64,000 bases of DNA, taken from positions 124,001-188,000 of the forward strand of contig JAMAHW010000078.1 of the NCBI GenBank assembly GCA_023627715.1. The letters run 5' to 3'. The notes under the pieces were generated by a model. That model did no database searches, had not been told where the DNA came from, and was given only the letters and a program-made list of their open reading frames with translations. Shown here piece by piece: positions 59,705 to 64,000 of this stretch. Origin of the DNA: Periconia sp. R9002. Its lineage: Eukaryota > Ascomycota > Dothideomycetes > Pleosporales > Periconiaceae. How positions within the stretch are numbered: the first letter of the stretch is position 1; each line of letters opens with the position of its first letter. A program made the translations under genes and the position numbers.

Positions 59705-59793
59705 TGTTCAATCTACATCTTCCCCCCTCTCGCCCTGCGGCAGTTTGGATGTCATCGATTCTCCCAAATAGATCACCACTCCTGTTTATTGCA

Positions 59794-61578
59794 TTAAATA
59801 GCCTTTTCTTCCACTGTAACCTGCAGGTTCTTGCCTTTGAAACTGCCCAGCGTCAGTATCAGGCCACTCCTTCCCGAGCAAAGCGTTTCAACTCACTTGA
59901 TTAGGATCAAATCTACCCACTCCATATCGGTGTCTGATGTATCATGGATCGTGAGATCCAGGTGGCGGAACAAGTTTGCGAATATCATGTAGAGCTCACA
60001 CCAAGCAAGTCTGGTGGTTCGTACCCATGTCAGCACGTTTCTTTGAGTGAGTTGTAGGACGCCACATACTCCTTTCCTAGACACTGGCGGGTACCGCGGT
60101 TGAATGAAGCCATGTATTTCTCCAGATTGATAGAATCATTCTGGAGCCAGCGGTCTGGGGTGAAAACATTCGGTTCAGCCCAGACGCTCGAATGACGGTT
60201 CAACATGTATGGCGAGGTGTGTAGTACAGTCTACGATATGTGAGCCATCTATTAGTTGAATATGGGTACTATGAGGCTGATACATACTCCTGAGGGTAGA
60301 ACTCTATCGTAGAGTCGAAAACCTTCGGCAGGCACCACGCGGGGTAGTCGTCCAGGGATGGGACTTGTAAAGCGCAGGACTTCTTTTATAACTGCTGTCT
60401 ACGCACACGAGTCAGCGTTTGGCACCGCAACCATACAAGGGTTCACGAACTAGATACGGGAGCTGCTTGCAGTCTTCTAGACCAATCTCCAGCCCTTTAC
60501 GGGGGAAGTGCATCTGAAGTTCAGCCTGCAGGCGTTGATACACCAGTGGGTTCCGACATATCTGATATATTCCCATGATCATGGAGTTCGACGTTGTATC
60601 ATTCCCAGCAGTCAGCAGCATGATGACTTCGTCATTGAGCTGTTGGGGGGTAAGAACACTGTTGTCTTTCGCAAGACTGGGATCCATCAGTCTGTCTATC
60701 ACGCCGGATCTTACCATGCCCGGATCATGAGACTTAGCTACCGCTCTTCTTTGGTAATCTTCGATTTTTTCTCGGCATTCCTATGCAATAATCAATACTG
60801 CGACAAGAAGGTTGAAATTTGGCTGAGACCAACATACATCTTTAAAGAACAATATCGGGATGGGGAACACCTTCTTCGAGAGCCAGTCGGGCAGCATCAT
60901 CGAGAACTGCGTCAAGGTAGGGAAAGCCGTACCCAACCATCCCATATCGAATGCCTTGTGCAAGCGTTCCACGAACTCATTCTTGAACAGGGGGTGGTCC
61001 ACACACCCGAAGTCCTGGCCAAGCACGATTGTCGAGATTATATCGAAAGTGAACGCTTTACAAGCTGCATTTACGTTGATGGGCGAGCTGGGCTGTCCGC
61101 GACTAGCAGCTTTGAATCTTTCGAGCAAAGTATTCACTTTCCCCTGGACGAAAGGTACGACTTCCTTGACACCAGCGGAGGAGAAGGGTGGAGTTATGAC
61201 CTGTCTCCGAATCCGATGCCCCACCGGATCTGTGTACCCAATCGATGTCTCGGGAAAGGAGATGACGCTGTACAGAACAGGATCTTTAGTGAACTTTGAG
61301 CCGACCTTTGTCATCTCAAGGTATACTTCTGGGTCATTGATGTGAAGCTCATTGACGCCAATGCGGACCACTGGCCCCAAAGCGCGATGTAGCTTCTCAA
61401 TTTTAAAGATGAGCTGGCCATTATGATAGTAGTTCCAGTACCACTCATACCATGATGGTTCAAATTTTGCGATAAGAGGTCCGGGGTAAATGGACAACGG
61501 GTGAAACCAGATGCGGAAAACGGCACGAATCACCCAAAAGATGGCATAAAGCACGAAGATTGAAGCAAAAAGAGACAT
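59794..61578 (-). CDS. Cytochrome P450 monooxygenase, intact
   Basis: Six exons: 61578-60838, 60780-60451, 60398-60288, 60230-60070, 60010-59897 and 59842-59794, with introns of 52-59 bases and all phases consistent. The product is 501 residues. Features: N-terminal membrane anchor, HPLSIYPGPLIAKF, I-helix LLTAGNDTTSN, EVLRF (ExxR), PSGTVLHTSPYML, FTPDRW, the heme segment FNRGTRQCLGKELAWCELY (two exons joined) and the ending FKGKNLQVTVEEKAI. It therefore has everything the pseudogene at 3590-4749 lacks. ER-bound oxidase with unknown substrate; its neighbours suggest a metabolite pathway. Confidence 0.93.
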
Positions 61579-62307
61579 CTTGACTCTACTGTAGTAAGTC
61601 GTTAGGTGCGACCAGAGAGCAGCTTGTCACTACGTAGCCTTGGGGAAAGTGGAGTATCCACACTCTCTGCTTTTGCAATCCAACATCCGTTCGACCCAAC
61701 TCAGCTGACGATTCCGATAACTGGGTATGTGTCCCGTTCCCATCGCGCTGACACTTTTCCTCACTTGGCTGGGCGCAACGAGAATGCCGGGTAAGCGTAA
61801 GAACGCCTCGAGGCATCCTTCTAGCGTACTGGCCGGTATTCCAACCAGCATACAGGAACGCCACTCCCACGATAGCCTGAGGGTTGTTCAATAGAACATC
61901 TCGCTTATTTACCCCAAAATCGTGGCCAATAAGTAAGCACTTATTTCATATGCGAGAGATAAGCTGACCACACACTGCATGTAAGTTCTGGAATTGACAT
62001 CTTGGGGCAATTTTCAACGCCTAAAAGAAGGCAGGCAGGCAAACTGAGACAATCATGCGTTGCAGCCGGCATAGATTGTCGGTCTCGAGGTCCTCCGAAC
62101 CGAAGCTGAATCCTATAATCTTACTGTGGAGATCATTCCGAGCGAAACAGCCACAATTTTGAGGCGTGTGGTTGGCATATAGGCTTCAATTGTTGGCGTC
62201 CGAGGTGGGTCCAAACGATACTTTGTTCTTTGCGGCCTAACTACTGTATAAGTAGGCACGCATTGCAATAATGACTTTCATTGGTCTTCTTTCGGCACCG
62301 ATTCATC
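61579..62307. other. Bidirectional promoter region, P450 and FAD oxidase
   Basis: 729 bases between divergent starts. TGTATAAGTA at about 62245-62254 is a TATA-like site for the FAD oxidase. No gene seen. Confidence 0.5.
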
Positions 62308-64000
62308 ATGCATTTTACCAGTAAAACTTTGCCTCTTGGCAGCATTGTCAGCATTCTCGTAGGCTTGGCGCAATCCCAGTCCATTGGGCAGCGCAACAGT
62401 ACCTGTTCAACACTGGTCGCGCAGTACAGGAACCAAACGTTGTTACCGAGCGATGCACAATATGCTTCTGAACGAGTCGCTCATTGGTCAGTTTCATACT
62501 CAGAGAACATTCTACATAGCTCACATATGTACCTCCAGGTCACAAGTTGCTTCAAAAACCCCATCGTGCATATTCTACCCGAAGAGTAGCGACGACGTTG
62601 TAACCGTTGTGAAGCTTCTTAGTCAATCAACCGATAAGTTCGCAGTTCGCAGTGGAGGCCACTCCCCACTCGCAGATTACGCCAATGTCGACAATGGAGT
62701 TCTTATCTCTATGCGCGATATAGTGGACCTCAGCTACGATACAACCACTCAACAAGTGAGATCGGGGTCTGGAAATAGATGGGGACAGATTTACGAATAT
62801 CTGGAGCCCACAAAGCGCCTCATCGTTGGCGGACGTTCTCCTACTGTGGGATTCGGTTTACTTGGTGGAGGTCTGTTGGCCCTTAACACCTGCATTATCA
62901 CAAATTTTTGTGCTGATCAAATTCACAGGTGGACTTTCCCATCTATCGAACGAGTACGGATTTGCATCCTCGAACGTTGTGAAGTTCGAGGTTGTGTTGG
63001 CGAATGGAACAAAAACTACCGCTTCTGAAACCTCTAATCAGGACCTCTTCTATGCCCTTCGTGGTGGCGGTAACAACTACGGTACATTCAATGCACGCAA
63101 CCTTTCATTTTGACTGACATTTTTCCAGGTATCATGACTCACGTGACGTTCCAAACGGTTCCCATGGATAAAGTGTGGGGAGGCACCATCATCTACAGTG
63201 GCGACAAGCGCGACGCTGTGATGTCGGCCATTGCTGAATATCAAGCCGTTGGCCAACTTGATCAGAAGTCGGCATTGCTGGGATATCTTGCTATCAACAA
63301 CGATACAATTTTCCTGAACCTTGCGTACACAGATGATGTAGCCCGACCCGCTGCATTTGCACCGTTTTACAACATCACTCCCTTGGTGGATGGCACCAGC
63401 TCTCACGACAACTTCACAAGCTTGATAAGTGGTGGTATTCAGTTGAATGTTCCTAGGCAGGTACATTTCTAGGTGCTGGCATCTTCGCACTAACGTAGAC
63501 TAGGTGGACATGGGGCTCTACAGTCCTGTACCTTGACCCGGCTGCATACGTCGAGGTCGCTAGGATCTGTCAAAATGCAACCGAGAAATTGGAAGGGATC
63601 AACGGTGCGACCATGGTTCTGATGCCCCAGCCGATTTCCGAATCTATGGTAACGAAGACGGCGGAGCGCGGTGACACGCCGCTCAACGTGCGAGACCGAA
63701 AGCAGTTATGTAAGCATGGCCCCCATTGTTTATCCCCACTACAAAACTGACCGTGGCACGAAGGGTTTTGCATCAACATGGGCTGGAATTTCGCCACCGA
63801 TGACGAGAAAATCGGAACCGTCTTGATGGATACACTGGAACAAATTGACGCATACACAAAGGAAAAGAATCTGTTCGACCCATTCGTATTCTTGAACGAC
63901 GCCTACTTTACCCAGAACCCATTTGAGGGTTACGGTACAAACGCGGAGCAGAAACTCAAGGCGACTGCGCAGACATATGATCCCACAGGTAGGTGCCCCG
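62308..64000 (+). CDS. Secreted Berberine-bridge-like FAD-linked oxidase, 3'-truncated by window
   Basis: Exons 62308-62486, 62539-62870, 62929-63081, 63129 to about 63462, about 63500 to 63709, and 63764 onward past 64000. A signal peptide (about 23 residues) precedes the FAD-binding type 4 domain: TPSCIFYPKSSDDVV, FAVRSGGHSPLADYA (His for covalent FAD), GGRSPTVGFGLLGGG and LFYALRGGGNNYG, then the BBE-side WGGTIIYSGDK and WNFATDDEK. The junction near 63460-63499 is ambiguous: a GC donor (47-base intron giving PRWTWGS) or a GT donor with an intron of only 38 bases. The last visible codons (TYDPTG) meet a donor-like GTAGGT at the edge; a short C-terminus lies outside. Such oxidases often tailor metabolites with O2. 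Confidence 0.9.

Noticed and set aside
60412..61578. P450 broken into several ORFs, thought to be a pseudogene
   Set aside because: Five short introns with consistent phases restore a complete P450 with heme Cys.
1..64000. CRISPR array, prophage or bacterial operon
   Set aside because: Spliced genes throughout and no spaced identical repeats; the DNA is fungal.

Overview
The window looks like nuclear DNA of a filamentous ascomycete (Pezizomycotina). The evidence is short GT-AG introns of about 45-120 bases in most genes, fungus-specific families (HET domain, UstYa/DUF3328, PF11951 transcription factors, killer-toxin-like chitinase, PL20 glucuronan lyase, Berberine-bridge-like oxidases) and an AT-rich repeat island with a RIP-like look. 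I cannot fix the class; Dothideomycetes or Leotiomycetes would fit. All gene models were built by reading exon frames and splice junctions by eye.

Layout. 0-6 kb: 3' end of a sirtuin, a fatty acid desaturase, a decayed P450 and a DUF924 gene. 6-15 kb: a non-self-recognition-like island with a HET gene, two divergent paralogous protein kinases with an HGD (not HRD) catalytic loop, and a small coiled-coil gene between them. The HET gene and the first kinase are joined by the most striking object in the window: eight consecutive intron-like units of 48-67 bases, each separated by exactly 3 nucleotides (minus strand, 8427-8885). The seven triplets spell ATG GAT TAT GGA GCT GTG GAT and run in frame into the HET protein, so this appears to be a string of single-codon micro-exons.

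15-31 kb: tailoring-type enzymes (Old Yellow Enzyme, MDR reductase, PF11951 regulator, FAD monooxygenase, CrtC/Diels-Alderase-like protein, Nod19/PHM-like membrane protein, UstYa-like oxidase) and a small secreted-type peptide ending in CTVM. This resembles a specialised-metabolite or RiPP-type cluster without a PKS or NRPS core. 31-42 kb: a two-PHD-finger protein, a neprosin-family protein, a six-span membrane protein and conserved genes of unknown function.

42-49 kb: a 1565-residue LysM/chitin-binding/GH18 chitinase of the killer-toxin-like class, divergent from a small secreted protein. 51-57 kb: a second HET gene, an MFS sugar transporter and a PL20 lyase. 57.5-58.1 kb: AT-rich island with a 9-base tandem repeat. 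58-64 kb: acyltransferase, intact P450 and a Berberine-bridge-like FAD oxidase that runs off the right edge, probably the start of another biosynthetic cluster.
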